Positions 1-8,344 are shown, counted from the stretch's first letter. The stretch: DNA of 64,000 bases from Gorillibacterium massiliense (GCF_000455485.1 NZ_CBQR020000025.1:35130-99129), one strand, 5' to 3'. Numbers and translations: made by a program. The notes: generated from the sequence alone by a model not told the origin.

Positions 1-132
1 TGGATGACCTTGGCAGCGTCGTATATCGGAATCCCGCTATTCCTCGTTTTTTGGCTCGGATACAAGTGGAAATATAAGACAAAAGTGTTGAAGCCGGAGG
101 AATGCGTGATCGATCACCCGATGGACGAATAG
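1..132 (+). CDS. Amino acid permease, C-terminal fragment
   Basis: This is the last 43 codons of a gene that begins before the window. The visible protein has a hydrophobic segment (LAASYIGIPLFLVFWLGYKW) followed by a short polar, basic-then-acidic cytoplasmic tail ending in HPMDE. The phrase YIGIPLF followed by a Trp/Tyr/Lys-rich end resembles the last membrane helix and tail of APC-superfamily amino acid permeases such as LysP/RocE types. The substrate cannot be told from this fragment. A good intrinsic terminator follows about 60 bases downstream. The family call rests on the tail only. Confidence 0.6.
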   Translation, partial: WMTLAASYIGIPLFLVFWLGYKWKYKTKVLKPEECVIDHPMDE

Positions 133-194
133 ATCGCAGGAATTTCAATTTCGATGGCTTGCGGGAACCCTTGTCCCCGTTGGCTTATACCCAT

Positions 195-238
195 ACCGCC
201 TGAACAACCGCACACCGGTTTTCAGGCGGTTATTTTTT
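195..238 (+). terminator. Rho-independent terminator after the permease
   Basis: A perfect 10-bp inverted repeat, ACCGCCTGAA (195-204) with TTCAGGCGGT (221-230), encloses a smaller AACCG/CGGTT stem and is followed by a run of T residues (231-239). Confidence 0.85.
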
Positions 239-370
239 TGCAATTGAGAGCAGCTCCTAAACGGATCGGGTTTGTCACTTTTTGGAAAAGAAAGCGATTT
301 TCCCGGATTTTCCGGTTTCAATCGTCTATGAGAATTTGATAACCTTGGTGTCAGAAAAGGAGATGACGTA

Positions 371-1051
371 ATGAAAAAGCTTACTGCACTACTCGTTGCT
401 TGTGTCATGTTCATGGCTACAGCAAGCTCCGTATTTGCGGCCACCACCTATGAAACGAAAATCGAGGCGAATGTAAATTTCCGTACAACGCCTAGTACTT
501 CGTCGCCGTCCAAAGTTATCAAAATGCTGAAACCGGGAACGAAAGTTCACGTGATTTATTTGGAAAACGACGGTTGGCTCTATGTTCAGACCACAGACGG
601 TAAAAAAGGGTATATGTCCTCCGGCGCTAATTACAGCACCTACAACGTGACGGCTGCCGAAAAGAAAGCCTCCAAAGTTGTAAACTACGCGAAGAGCATC
701 GCTCCTAAAGTTAGCTACAAATGGGGCGTACGCGATACGAAAAATATGATTTTTGACTGCTCTTCTTATACTCAGTATGTTTATGGACAAGCGATTAACA
801 AATATATCGGCTGGGGTGCCAACGCTCAAACGAACTACGGTAAAAAAATTACCAAAATCAGCGACCTGAAACGCGGTGATTTGGTCATGTTCAGCGTTGC
901 AACGAAAGGAAAGATTGGCCACGTTGGCATTTATATCGGCGATGGTAAATTCATCCATAACTTGAGTCCGAAGTACGACGTTATCACTAGTGATTTGACG
1001 AGCGGATCCTGGAAGACGAAATTCATTTCCGGTACCCGCGTTATTCAATAA
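371..1051 (+). CDS. Secreted SH3 / NlpC-P60 cell-wall endopeptidase
   Basis: The 226-residue protein is a predicted secreted peptidoglycan hydrolase that would cut within stem peptides. It starts with a signal peptide (MKKLTALLVACVMFMA..., likely cleaved after VFA near residue 23). A bacterial SH3 domain follows at about 30-90 (NVNFRTTPS, then a GWLYVQT strand). The NlpC/P60 domain covers about 100-225. The expected catalytic Cys is Cys130 in FDCSSYTQYVYG and the His is His184 in GHVGIYIGDG; His196 in KFIHN fits the third polar position. The start is set by AAAAGGAGATG upstream of ATG. The gene is monocistronic between two terminators. One SH3 plus one NlpC/P60 domain is a common arrangement for Bacillota autolysins; the exact bond cut is not known. 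Confidence 0.9.
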   Translation: MKKLTALLVACVMFMATASSVFAATTYETKIEANVNFRTTPSTSSPSKVIKMLKPGTKVHVIYLENDGWLYVQTTDGKKGYMSSGANYSTYNVTAAEKKASKVVNYAKSIAPKVSYKWGVRDTKNMIFDCSSYTQYVYGQAINKYIGWGANAQTNYGKKITKISDLKRGDLVMFSVATKGKIGHVGIYIGDGKFIHNLSPKYDVITSDLTSGSWKTKFISGTRVIQ

Positions 1052-1064
1052 GTAAATTCAAAAT

Positions 1065-1099
1065 ACCCGTTCTCGTCCAATGACGAGGGCGGGTTTTTT
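1065..1099 (+). terminator. Rho-independent terminator after the NlpC/P60 gene
   Basis: The stem CCCGTTCTCGTC / GACGAGGGCGGG has a CAAT loop and is followed by TTTTTT (1093-1098). Confidence 0.85.
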
Positions 1100-1179
1100 C
1101 TGTTTATCGGGTCTCCTAATCAGCACAAGTCTTTATTAATTATTTTCTAATCATTTTTTTAATAAGAACGCATATCTGC

Positions 1180-1208
1180 TATTCAATGCCAGTTTTGTGA
1201 GATATAAT
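1180..1208 (+). promoter_or_regulatory. Possible sigma-A promoter for the AbrB-like gene
   Basis: A perfect TATAAT sits at 1203-1208, about 45 bases before the ATG. The hexamer 17 bases upstream (TATTCA) is a poor -35, so the call rests mainly on the -10. The preceding 1100-1180 is AT-rich and holds no gene. Confidence 0.4.
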
Positions 1209-1253
1209 AGAAAACTAAGGAAGGAAATTTATTTGTTGGGTCGGTGATGACTG

Positions 1254-1688
1254 ATGTTTCACAGAACCGGTATCGTCCGCGAAATGGATTCCTTAGGAAG
1301 AATTGTATTGCCCAAAGAATTACGGGACAGCATGGCAATTTCCGAAGGTACGCCAATTGAGATTTTTTACGGTGACACAGGTGTCATCCTCCGGCAATAC
1401 CGAACCACCGCCTGCTTATTTTGCAGTAGTTCGGATCACTTGATCCTGTTTCGCAACTTCTATATTTGCGAGGATTGCCGAAGCCAAGCTGTCTTACCCT
1501 TAAAGAAGAGACACAAACGCGATGATCTGGAATCATCACTCCGCGAGGCTATGCGTAACAACCCTGGATCGACCCAGAAGGAACTGGCCCAAATGCTGGG
1601 GATTTCCCAAGGCAGAGTTAGCCAGATCAAAAAAGTGATGGACAGCCGCGCTGCTGAATCCGCCGATCGCGTTGTTGAAACCGGATAA
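1254..1688 (+). CDS. AbrB-like regulator with Cys4 knuckle and C-terminal HTH
   Basis: This 144-residue protein starts with an AbrB/SpoVT swapped-hairpin DNA-binding domain: FHRTGIVREMDSLGRIVLPKE, then TPIEIF and GVILRQY, residues 2-50. Unlike AbrB (about 95 residues), it continues with a Cys4 cluster, Cys54, Cys57, Cys72 and Cys75 (C-x2-C-x14-C-x2-C), which looks like a small zinc ribbon. A basic linker follows, then a helix-turn-helix at about 107-130 (QKELAQMLGISQGRVSQIKK). It is probably a transition-state-type transcription factor with two DNA-binding modules and a metal site. The ATG is used because the only upstream in-frame TTG is followed at once by a stop. A terminator follows 17 bases downstream, so it is monocistronic. 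Targets are not known. Confidence 0.8.
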   Translation: MFHRTGIVREMDSLGRIVLPKELRDSMAISEGTPIEIFYGDTGVILRQYRTTACLFCSSSDHLILFRNFYICEDCRSQAVLPLKKRHKRDDLESSLREAMRNNPGSTQKELAQMLGISQGRVSQIKKVMDSRAAESADRVVETG

Positions 1689-1705
1689 AACATCCGATTA
1701 TTTCC

Positions 1706-1730
1706 ACCGCCTTCCAGGCGGTTTTTTATT
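1706..1730 (+). terminator. Rho-independent terminator after the AbrB-like gene
   Basis: The perfect stem ACCGCCT (1706-1712) / AGGCGGT (1716-1722) has a 3-base loop and is followed by TTTTTATTTT. Confidence 0.9.
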
Positions 1731-1814
1731 TTCAGCTTGTCGAATTGCGGAAAATGGCAAGATACGATATGGTAGGATAGGGCTTAGTCAATTAGCAGAA
1801 TGGAGAGTCTTGCG

Positions 1815-2414
1815 ATGTCTTACCGATTTGAGGAATGGATTGACTGGCTGTTGACTACGGCTAATCTTAGCGGCCCTTCCGTACTATTGCTAACGATTCC
1901 ACTAGCGATTATTCAAGGCTTGTTCGGTGTATTCCCGTTTGCCACCCTAGTTTTCATCCACATTGCGGTCATGAATGTTACAGCCGGCTTATTATCCAGT
2001 TGGTTGGCGGGAACGGTAGCGTCCATCGTCGTGTATTTCATCTGCCGCTTTTTTTTCGCCGATTGGATCAACCGGAAATTCGCCAAAGGCTTGGCTAAAT
2101 ATGGAAAATGGCAGCATTATATCGATAAGTATGGCGTATGGGCGATTATTTTTTTGAGAACAGTGCCGATTGTTCCTAATAATGTGATCTCGTTTATGTC
2201 TGCCATTTCGAATATCAAGCTGGTTCCTTACATATGGTCGAATATCCTGGGCAACTTGTCTAGTATTTTGCTCTTCGGAATCCTTAGTTTGTCTGTGGTT
2301 CAGACGGATGTCAACATCACGGTCTTCATTGTTTTATATGCGATTTTTCTAATGATTCTCATCGCGATCTTCTTTATTAGGCAGCATGTCGTCTCCCGGA
2401 AACAAAGTTCATAA
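1815..2414 (+). CDS. VTT-domain (TVP38/TMEM64, DedA-like) membrane protein
   Basis: This 199-residue polytopic membrane protein belongs to the VTT/SNARE-associated (DedA-like) family; relatives help maintain envelope integrity or move lipids. About five or six hydrophobic segments are visible. The family signature is present: a re-entrant region (IIQGLFGVFPFATL), the central G-x3-A-x3 helix (GTVASIVVYFICRFF), then FLRTVPIVPNNVISFMSA with the conserved Arg-Pro pair, followed by the helix containing SNILGN. An ATG 15 bases upstream is open, but GGAGAG sits 8 bases before the ATG at 1815, so that start was chosen. It precedes the BdbD-like gene by about 100 bases. The specific substrate is not known. 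Confidence 0.75.
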   Translation: MSYRFEEWIDWLLTTANLSGPSVLLLTIPLAIIQGLFGVFPFATLVFIHIAVMNVTAGLLSSWLAGTVASIVVYFICRFFFADWINRKFAKGLAKYGKWQHYIDKYGVWAIIFLRTVPIVPNNVISFMSAISNIKLVPYIWSNILGNLSSILLFGILSLSVVQTDVNITVFIVLYAIFLMILIAIFFIRQHVVSRKQSS

Positions 2415-2510
2415 TTCCATAATAAAACAGTATTGGCGGCACAGAGGAAAATACCGTGAGATGAAGAATAGTGTTAGCGATGGAAAATAAACGATAAAGG
2501 GGAATACAGT

Positions 2511-3224
2511 GTGACGGAAAGAAAAACAGTCGGGAAAAAAAAGGATTACACAATGCCGATTATTATAACGGGGATTATTATTGTCTTTCTGGCGTTTGCT
2601 GTAATCGTGAAGCTGCAGCATTCCAGTGAGTTGAAAGGATTGCCTAATTATACGCAAATAAAAGGCGATTTCACTAAATTGGATATCGACTATGATAAGC
2701 AGCCTCATAAAGGGGATGCCGCCGCGAAGGTTAAAGTCGTTGAATTCGCCGATTTCAAATGTCCGATGTGCAAAAAATGGGAAGAGCAATTCATGGATAA
2801 ATTTCAGAAGGATTTCATCGATACCGGCAAAGTACAGCTTTACTTCATGAACTATGCTTTTATTGACCGGGATTCGATCCTCGCAGCCAGTGCCGGGGAA
2901 GCCATCGCCAAGCAAAACAACGACAAGTTCTGGGAATATTATACGAAGCTCTTTGCCAATCAAGGCGACGAGAAGGAGATTTGGGCCACTCAAAAGTTCA
3001 TTTTGAATTTTGTGAAGAAGAACATATCGGGAATCGACTACAATCAGTTTGAAAAAGACCTCAAGAATAACACATATGGGTACGATGTAAAGCTGGATTA
3101 TAAAATAGCCGGGCATCTTGGCGTCAACGGTACCCCGCAGCTTATGGTTAACGGCAAGCTCTTGCCGAACGCCTTCGATTATAACGCGATTAAAGCGGCT
3201 ATTGAGCAGGAACTGGCAAAATAG
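2511..3224 (+). CDS. Membrane-anchored DsbA/BdbD-like thiol-disulfide oxidoreductase
   Basis: The 237-residue protein would catalyse disulfide formation or exchange in secreted proteins outside the membrane. The N terminus is basic and followed by one uncleaved anchor (residues about 15-34). The thioredoxin-fold domain carries the active-site pair Cys84-Pro-Met-Cys87 in EFADFKCPMCKKWEEQ. The alpha-helical insert typical of DsbA is seen around 100-180, and the cis-Pro loop is GVNGTPQLMVNG. This is the layout of B. subtilis BdbD, but no BdbC-like partner lies next to it. GTG start, with AAAGGGG about 8 bases upstream. A strong terminator follows. Confidence 0.85.
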   Translation: MTERKTVGKKKDYTMPIIITGIIIVFLAFAVIVKLQHSSELKGLPNYTQIKGDFTKLDIDYDKQPHKGDAAAKVKVVEFADFKCPMCKKWEEQFMDKFQKDFIDTGKVQLYFMNYAFIDRDSILAASAGEAIAKQNNDKFWEYYTKLFANQGDEKEIWATQKFILNFVKKNISGIDYNQFEKDLKNNTYGYDVKLDYKIAGHLGVNGTPQLMVNGKLLPNAFDYNAIKAAIEQELAK

Positions 3225-3239
3225 TTAGCGGGTTGACGT

Positions 3240-3276
3240 GAACCAGTATATTCCATGGGATATACTGGTTTTTCTT
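3240..3276 (+). terminator. Rho-independent terminator after the BdbD-like gene
   Basis: An 11-bp stem, AACCAGTATAT / ATATACTGGTT, is followed by TTTTTCTT (3269-3276). Confidence 0.85.
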
Positions 3277-3353
3277 ATGCGTCCGAAAAAGCAGGAGATT
3301 GGAGCAGCATAGAGAATCTTAATCGGATATCCTGATCAAGGGCGGGTTGTTTT

Positions 3354-4148
3354 ATGAAGCGAACAATTCGATTTGCAATTTGGTTTGGCGTTTTGCTTGT
3401 TTGCGCTCTTTCGTTTATGTCTGGAAAATATGTCGGGGAGCATAAGCCAACCGGGCAGAAAGAGAAAGAAGCAGTAGCAGCAAATGGTACGCTAACCTCC
3501 ACTCCAGTCGCCTCGCCCTCTCCCTCCGCTGTCGTGACTTCACCTGTTGGAGAGAATACGCCTCAGCCAACCGATGGAGGCGAGCAAGTGACGGCTGTTC
3601 GGGTGCCGGCGGGGAAATGGATTCTCGTCGACGGAGGCTATCAGCTTGCTCCTTCCGGTTCATTTATTCTGAAATACGAGGATCAAACCTTTTTTTCGAA
3701 GGATATGATTCGCGATCTATACGATACGGCGGAATACGGTGACTCCATTATCGTGAGAGGACTTCCGTTTCTTGGAAATAAGCTATTTGAAACATCGGGC
3801 ATTGTGAATTTGAACCCGATTTTTAATAAGCTGAAAGAGAAATTAGAGGATAATATGAAAAAAGGGAAGATCGCTGAACTTACGGAGAGCTATGACGGTA
3901 TGACGATTACATGGGGCGAGGTCGGACTCCAGCGGCTGGTGTTGAATTCTCCGCGCTACAGTACGATGCGGGGCATTCATGTCGGTTCTACCCGTGAAGA
4001 TGTGCAGAAAGCATACGGACGTCTTGGTCAACCGGATGCCACATCCTGGAAGACATTTTTGGGTATAGCGGAATTCCAAGAGGGAGATGTGACAGAATTT
4101 ATTTTTGAACAGGATATCGTGAAGGAAATTCGCTACGGCTGGAAGTAA
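3354..4148 (+). CDS. Membrane-anchored extracytoplasmic protein of unknown function
   Basis: I do not recognise the family of this 264-residue protein. One N-terminal anchor (RFAIWFGVLLVCALSFMSG) is followed by a low-complexity linker rich in Ser, Pro and Thr (about 45-75), typical of proteins spanning the cell wall. The folded part begins near residue 80. A second half from about 160 contains MTITWGEVGLQRLVL and GIHVGSTREDVQKAYGRLG. That last motif, a short strand followed by G-x-T-x-x-D-V-x-x-x-Y-G, recurs in small SmpA/BLIP-like repeats, but this is only a resemblance. The ribosome binding site is a weak AAGGGCGGG. The next gene starts 38 bases downstream, so the two could be co-transcribed. 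Confidence 0.55.
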   Translation: MKRTIRFAIWFGVLLVCALSFMSGKYVGEHKPTGQKEKEAVAANGTLTSTPVASPSPSAVVTSPVGENTPQPTDGGEQVTAVRVPAGKWILVDGGYQLAPSGSFILKYEDQTFFSKDMIRDLYDTAEYGDSIIVRGLPFLGNKLFETSGIVNLNPIFNKLKEKLEDNMKKGKIAELTESYDGMTITWGEVGLQRLVLNSPRYSTMRGIHVGSTREDVQKAYGRLGQPDATSWKTFLGIAEFQEGDVTEFIFEQDIVKEIRYGWK

Positions 4149-4186
4149 TAACAAATGGATGGAACTGTAAAGAAGGAGACAACAGG

Positions 4187-5176
4187 ATGAAATTGCGATG
4201 GGGAATCATGAGTACAGCGAATATTGCCATCAGCCAAGTGATGCCGGGTATCCGGCAATCAGAGACGGGGGAATTGGCCGCAATAGCGAGCCGTGATAGG
4301 GCGAAAGCGAAGGAGGCCGCGGACACTTTCGGAATCGAAAAAGCTTACGGCAGTTACGAGGAGCTCCTTGCGGACGATGGGATCGATGCCGTTTACATTC
4401 CTTTGCCGAACCATCTTCATCTGGAGTGGACGCTGAAGGCCGCTGTGGCAGGTAAGCATGTTCTCTGTGAGAAACCGCTGGCTTTGACAGCGATGGAAGC
4501 GGAAAAGATGGTGGAGGCCTGTAGATCAGCCGGCGTTCATCTGGCGGAAGCATTCATGTACCGTCATCATCCGCATATGAGCCGCATCCGCGAGATCGTT
4601 GCAAGCGGCGAGATCGGCCAGTTAAGAGCGATTCGCGGTGCTTTTTCCTACAATAACGATAAAGACGCAGCCAACATCCGTTACCGTTCCGACTGGGGTG
4701 GCGGAGCGATTTATGATGTCGGCTGCTATCCTCTTAGCGCAGGCAGATGGATCACCGGCAAGGAGCCGGTGGCATCCACCGTTGTAGGTCAGTTTTCGCA
4801 AGGTCACGGCGACGTGGATATGATGGCATCCGGTCTGGTGGAGTTTCCCGACGGAGTCGCCTTGACTTTTGATTGCGGCATGTGGACTGCGAATCGGCAG
4901 TTTATGGAGATCGTCGGCTCCACAGGCAGTATCGATGTGCTGCATCCCTTCCGTAATGATGAAGGGCTGTCCACCCTGGTGGTGACGGTTCAAGGTGAGC
5001 GCCGGGAAGAGATCAGTGGGAAGTTGAACCGCTATGCGCTACAGGCGGATGATTTTGCCCGGGCTGTCACTGGGGAGAAAGCGCCGATCGTTGCGAATGA
5101 CGATGCGATTTCCAATATGCGGTTGCTGGAGGCAAGCCTTCAGTCTGCAAAGACTGGTAAACGCATCGAGCTTTAA
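4187..5176 (+). CDS. Gfo/Idh/MocA family NAD(P)-dependent oxidoreductase
   Basis: The 329-residue protein has an N-terminal Rossmann domain (RWGIMSTANIAISQVMPGI, then AAIASRDRAKAKEAA) and the family catalytic motif GKHVLCEKPLA with Lys96. The C-terminal alpha/beta substrate domain begins near residue 120 (AEAFMYRHHPH) and includes WGGGAIYDVGCYPLSAGRW, where the Asp and Cys-Tyr-Pro signature is typical of the glucose-fructose oxidoreductase / 1,5-anhydro-D-fructose reductase branch. It probably oxidises or reduces a sugar, sugar acid or cyclitol in the cytosol. GAAGGAG is placed 10 bases before the ATG. No sugar transporter or kinase lies nearby to suggest the substrate. Confidence 0.85.
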   Translation: MKLRWGIMSTANIAISQVMPGIRQSETGELAAIASRDRAKAKEAADTFGIEKAYGSYEELLADDGIDAVYIPLPNHLHLEWTLKAAVAGKHVLCEKPLALTAMEAEKMVEACRSAGVHLAEAFMYRHHPHMSRIREIVASGEIGQLRAIRGAFSYNNDKDAANIRYRSDWGGGAIYDVGCYPLSAGRWITGKEPVASTVVGQFSQGHGDVDMMASGLVEFPDGVALTFDCGMWTANRQFMEIVGSTGSIDVLHPFRNDEGLSTLVVTVQGERREEISGKLNRYALQADDFARAVTGEKAPIVANDDAISNMRLLEASLQSAKTGKRIEL

Positions 5177-5198
5177 GCAAGCGGACGAGTGCAACGAG

Positions 5199-5390
5199 TT
5201 ACAGTCTCTTGCGTTTATTAAATGTCAAGATTAGACATGCCAGTAGAAGCGCTGCAAGCGCGATGCCGGCTGACGCAGCCTCCGAGCTATTGCTCTGGGG
5301 CTGATTTGCTTGCTGCTGTCAGCCAAAGCCTCCAGGGTCTCCACCGCCGCCGAAACCGTACAGCTGCTGGATGATAGAAGGGTTAACGGA
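5199..5390 (-). pseudogene. Remnant of a secreted, C-terminally anchored protein
   Basis: Between the two flanking genes one minus-strand frame reads like the end of an extracellular protein. It has a Gly-rich stretch (YGFGGGGDPGGFG), a stop (TGA, complement of 5319-5321), a Gln/Asn/Ser-rich linker, a hydrophobic helix (AGIALAALLLACLILTF) and the basic end NKRKRL before a TAA. Helix plus basic tail is the usual shape of a C-terminal membrane anchor. No start codon or ribosome binding site is present, and the frame begins right after the stop of the metallophosphoesterase gene. It is most likely a decayed gene fragment; a small intact gene after the TGA is less likely. No family could be assigned. 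Confidence 0.4.
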
Positions 5391-5392
5391 TT

Positions 5393-6166
5393 TTACAATT
5401 CATGTACAGCAATTTCGGAACGGACAAGAAAACGCAAGTTGAGTGAAGTCTGTCCGATTCCTTTGGAGATATAGATCGGCCCGTTCTCCAGTTGATGCAA
5501 CCCTTTGTAAATGCCGCGGGAGGGGAGGGCGCCTTTTGGAAAAAGCCGAAAATAGTAAGGAATATTGAACTGTTTCCCGTGAAGATGGCCGGCCAAAAGG
5601 AAGTGAAATCGTTGCTTAATCTCCAAGGCGACATTAGGATCATGGGTCATAACAATTACAGGTTTATCCCCCCGAGCGCCTCGGAAAGAAGCCGCCAAGT
5701 CATGATGCTTACTGCAATAGTCGTCGATCCCCACCAAGGTGAATGCATCGAAAGAAACGGATTCGTTCCGCAGTACGACGATCCCGTACTTTTCCAAAAC
5801 GGTTAAAAGGGACTGCAGCCGCCGTAACCGGTAGTCGTGGTTGCCCAACACCGCATAGGCGGGGATGCCGCTGTCCCGCACTGCTTCCAGAAAGGGAATT
5901 AGCCGGAGCAAACTTCCGTCTCGCCTTGTAAAGTCGCCTGTCAGGCAAATTATGTCCGGTTTTTCCTGCTGCAGGTAATGGCGGATGACCCTGCTTTTGA
6001 TGCGGTTTCGTTCTATATGGATATCGCTGATTTGTAAGATTTTTACGCCAATTCCTGTGCCGATATGAGTTCGCTCGATCTTAAGCCAGATTGTAGGGAA
6101 CACAAACAGCAGATAAAACAGGATGATCAAGGCGCTGAAAGCTGCCAAATAGATGAAGATGGACAT
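5393..6166 (-). CDS. Membrane-anchored calcineurin-like metallophosphoesterase (YkuE/YaeI type)
   Basis: The 257-residue protein has one N-terminal membrane helix (IYLAAFSALIILFYLLFVF) and a complete dimetal phosphoesterase core. The motifs are in order: QISDIHIERN (D-x-H), CLTGDFT (GD), VLGNHDYR (GNHD), VIVMTHDP (H) and LLAGHLHGKQ (GH-x-H-G-Q). The YkuE/YaeI branch is linked to envelope lipid or phosphodiester hydrolysis; the substrate here is not known. The start is fixed by GGAGGCG 5-6 bases before the ATG. The gene stands alone on the minus strand, with a decayed fragment just downstream. Confidence 0.85.
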   Translation of the reverse strand: MSIFIYLAAFSALIILFYLLFVFPTIWLKIERTHIGTGIGVKILQISDIHIERNRIKSRVIRHYLQQEKPDIICLTGDFTRRDGSLLRLIPFLEAVRDSGIPAYAVLGNHDYRLRRLQSLLTVLEKYGIVVLRNESVSFDAFTLVGIDDYCSKHHDLAASFRGARGDKPVIVMTHDPNVALEIKQRFHFLLAGHLHGKQFNIPYYFRLFPKGALPSRGIYKGLHQLENGPIYISKGIGQTSLNLRFLVRSEIAVHEL

Positions 6167-6341
6167 AATCGCCTCCGTTCCTGTTTCCGCTTAAAAAGAT
6201 GATTTTTCCAATATAGCAGGCTTGTTGGCACGTTTCCATTAAACCGCCGAGGACAAACCTCATAGGCAGTGCACTTGTCTTGATGGTATAATTTTACAAA
6301 ACCATTCAGGAAATGCAAATGCAGGAGGGGGAAGGTCGTTC

Positions 6342-7091
6342 ATGGCAGCGAAACGGGAAGAATACAAGAACAAGCTGAACGAACTGGTGGAATGGGATGA
6401 ATTTTTGCGGCAGCAATCGGGTTTACCTGGTCCACGGGCGAACTTGGAGCTGATGTACGCTGCAGCAGAAGAAGGGGATGAAGAACGTTTTCTTGGGTTC
6501 CTCGGCTATGAGGAGAATCATCCTGACGGAAATTCACCGGATGTTTTCGTGTTGATGTGCGGAATAGTAGGATTGGGCAAGCTGGCAGCTCAAGATGATC
6601 GTTCCTATTTGAAAAGGCTCCGGGCTTTTGCCAAGGATGAACGCTGGCGGGTTCGCGAAGGAGTGAGTATGGCCCTTCAGTTATACGGAAAGTCGGATAT
6701 CCATGGAATGCTAACAGAGATGAATGATTGGGCGACAGGGAGTTTGCTGGAGCGCCGGGCAGTCGTCGCTGCTTTATGCGAACCGGCGCTATTAAAGGAT
6801 CGTTCCGCAGCGGAACGGACAGTGCGGCTTCTGGACGCCATTACCTCGTCTTTGGTGGATGAAGGGAACAGGCGAACGGAAGAGTTGCGTGTTCTGCGGC
6901 AAACCCTCGGTTATGGCTGGAGCGTTGCCATTGCCGCATGTCCGGTGCCGGGCAAAGAGCTGTTCTTTCATTGGCTGACGTCCTCAGACCCGGATATACG
7001 CTGGCTGGTGAAAGAAAACTTGAGCAAATCCCGCTTGAAGAAAATGGATGCCGAATGGGTTGCGGAATGTATGCGCAATCTGGCTTCCTGA
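6342..7091 (+). CDS. HEAT-like helical repeat protein, function unknown
   Basis: This 249-residue cytosolic protein is almost entirely alpha-helical. From about residue 85 to 245 it shows paired helices with the HEAT-like pattern (RAFAKDERWRVREGVSMAL, then ERRAVVAALCEP, then LTSSDPDIRWLVKENL). The phrases DERWRVREG and DPDIRWLVKENL are close to those of DNA-alkylation-repair (AlkD-like) HEAT proteins and of scaffold proteins, but no catalytic Asp/Trp signature was confirmed, so no enzyme function is claimed. GGAGGGGG lies about 10 bases before the ATG. It converges on the AI-2E family gene with 28 bases between the stops. Confidence 0.6.
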   Translation: MAAKREEYKNKLNELVEWDEFLRQQSGLPGPRANLELMYAAAEEGDEERFLGFLGYEENHPDGNSPDVFVLMCGIVGLGKLAAQDDRSYLKRLRAFAKDERWRVREGVSMALQLYGKSDIHGMLTEMNDWATGSLLERRAVVAALCEPALLKDRSAAERTVRLLDAITSSLVDEGNRRTEELRVLRQTLGYGWSVAIAACPVPGKELFFHWLTSSDPDIRWLVKENLSKSRLKKMDAEWVAECMRNLAS

Positions 7092-7119
7092 TGGAAGCCG
7101 AAGCTGATCGACGAAGTTG

Positions 7120-8199
7120 CTAATCGACGAACTCTTCCACTTTTTCCGATAGAAACAATCGATATATGCGCACAACGATAACTTTTGCGGTCATATAGAT
7201 GGGAATGGCAGCCAAGATACCGATCACCCCTAACACGTCACCGGCACTCAAGATTAAAACGATGGTCGTCAGTGGGTGGATGTCCAGTCTTCTGCCGTAG
7301 ATGTTGGGCGCGAGCAGGTTCCCTTCAATTTGCTGGGCGATCAGGATGACAATCAGCACCCACAGCGCTTTGGTGGGCGAATCGATAAAGCCGACGATCA
7401 AACAGGGGACGGCTCCAATAAATTGCCCAATGTACGGAATCAGGTTGAAAAACAAAGACAAGGCAGCGAGCAGCAGGGCGTATGGCAGATGGATCAGTAA
7501 AAAGCCGATATACATCATGAGGGCTAGGAGGCTCGTGATGATGACGCGGCCAACGATATATCCGCTCAGCGCGGTATCGATCTCACCCAGCACCTCCAGG
7601 CTGTCCTTGCGATATTTTCGCGGGGTAATGTGGGCGATTTTGGTGGAAAGCTTGTCTCCTTCTTTTAGAAAATAATAGAGAATGAAAGGGACGGTAGACA
7701 TCACGAAAATAAAATTGGTGACCACGGAGAGGGAGCGGGATAAATAATTGGTTACCGCTGTAATTCCGTTGCCCAGGTATCCCGAGAGGCGGGTGGAAAG
7801 CTCGGTTTCGTTAGTGCCGAAATAAGAGAGCAGCTTGTTATCTTGAAGCCCCTCGATCTGGTTGCGGAATTGATCCACCAGCGTTGGGAGGTTATTCACC
7901 AGGTTCTGAAGCTGGTTCAACAGCTTGGGCCATACCCCAATGGCAAGAACGGTGATGACGCCGGTCAGAACAAAGTAAATGAGCAGGATGGCAAGACTTT
8001 TGTTCATCTTTCTTTTAACGAGATAGCGGACAATCGGCCGCAAGATATAATAAAAGAAACCGGCAATCATAAACGGCATGACCAGGATGTTAAAGACGGA
8101 TATGAGCGGATTGAACACAAAGCTGATTTTGGACAGCAAAAGGATGATCAGCAGTACGGCGATTATTTTCAGCGAGTTCAGCAAAAAACGGTTTTCCAT
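7120..8199 (-). CDS. AI-2E family transporter-like membrane protein
   Basis: The 359-residue protein has the AI-2E/YtvI-like layout: two N-terminal helix pairs (residues about 8-65), a soluble middle region with the amphipathic sequence LVNNLPTLVDQFRNQIEGL, and four or five C-terminal helices including ALLLAALSLFFNLIPYIGQFIGAVP, whose LIPYIG motif is the family hallmark. Some members export autoinducer-2, others are Na+/H+ antiporters or small-molecule permeases, so the substrate is open. An upstream in-frame start exists at 8223, but GAGAGGGATATCC directly before the ATG at 8199 supports the shorter form. The gene is transcribed alone. Confidence 0.8.
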   Translation of the reverse strand: MENRFLLNSLKIIAVLLIILLLSKISFVFNPLISVFNILVMPFMIAGFFYYILRPIVRYLVKRKMNKSLAILLIYFVLTGVITVLAIGVWPKLLNQLQNLVNNLPTLVDQFRNQIEGLQDNKLLSYFGTNETELSTRLSGYLGNGITAVTNYLSRSLSVVTNFIFVMSTVPFILYYFLKEGDKLSTKIAHITPRKYRKDSLEVLGEIDTALSGYIVGRVIITSLLALMMYIGFLLIHLPYALLLAALSLFFNLIPYIGQFIGAVPCLIVGFIDSPTKALWVLIVILIAQQIEGNLLAPNIYGRRLDIHPLTTIVLILSAGDVLGVIGILAAIPIYMTAKVIVVRIYRLFLSEKVEEFVD

Positions 8200-8314
8200 T
8201 GGATATCCCTCTCTATTCCGCACTATAGTGAAGTTACCATGCGCTATATTTCGATTATTCCTATTCTTTACCCTTTATCGGCTGCTAATCATTCCTATGT
8301 GTAATTAACCGATT

Positions 8315-8344
8315 TTGACTGAACCTAATAGGTAACGATATAAT
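8315..8344 (+). promoter_or_regulatory. Sigma-A promoter for the CorC-like gene
   Basis: TTGACT (8315-8320), an 18-base spacer and TATAAT (8339-8344). The predicted start of transcription is about 8351, consistent with any of the candidate start codons of the next gene. Confidence 0.75.

Noticed and set aside
389-1048. Long open frame on the minus strand opposite the NlpC/P60 gene
   Set aside because: It mirrors a clearly coding plus-strand gene, has no ribosome binding site and no recognisable domain.
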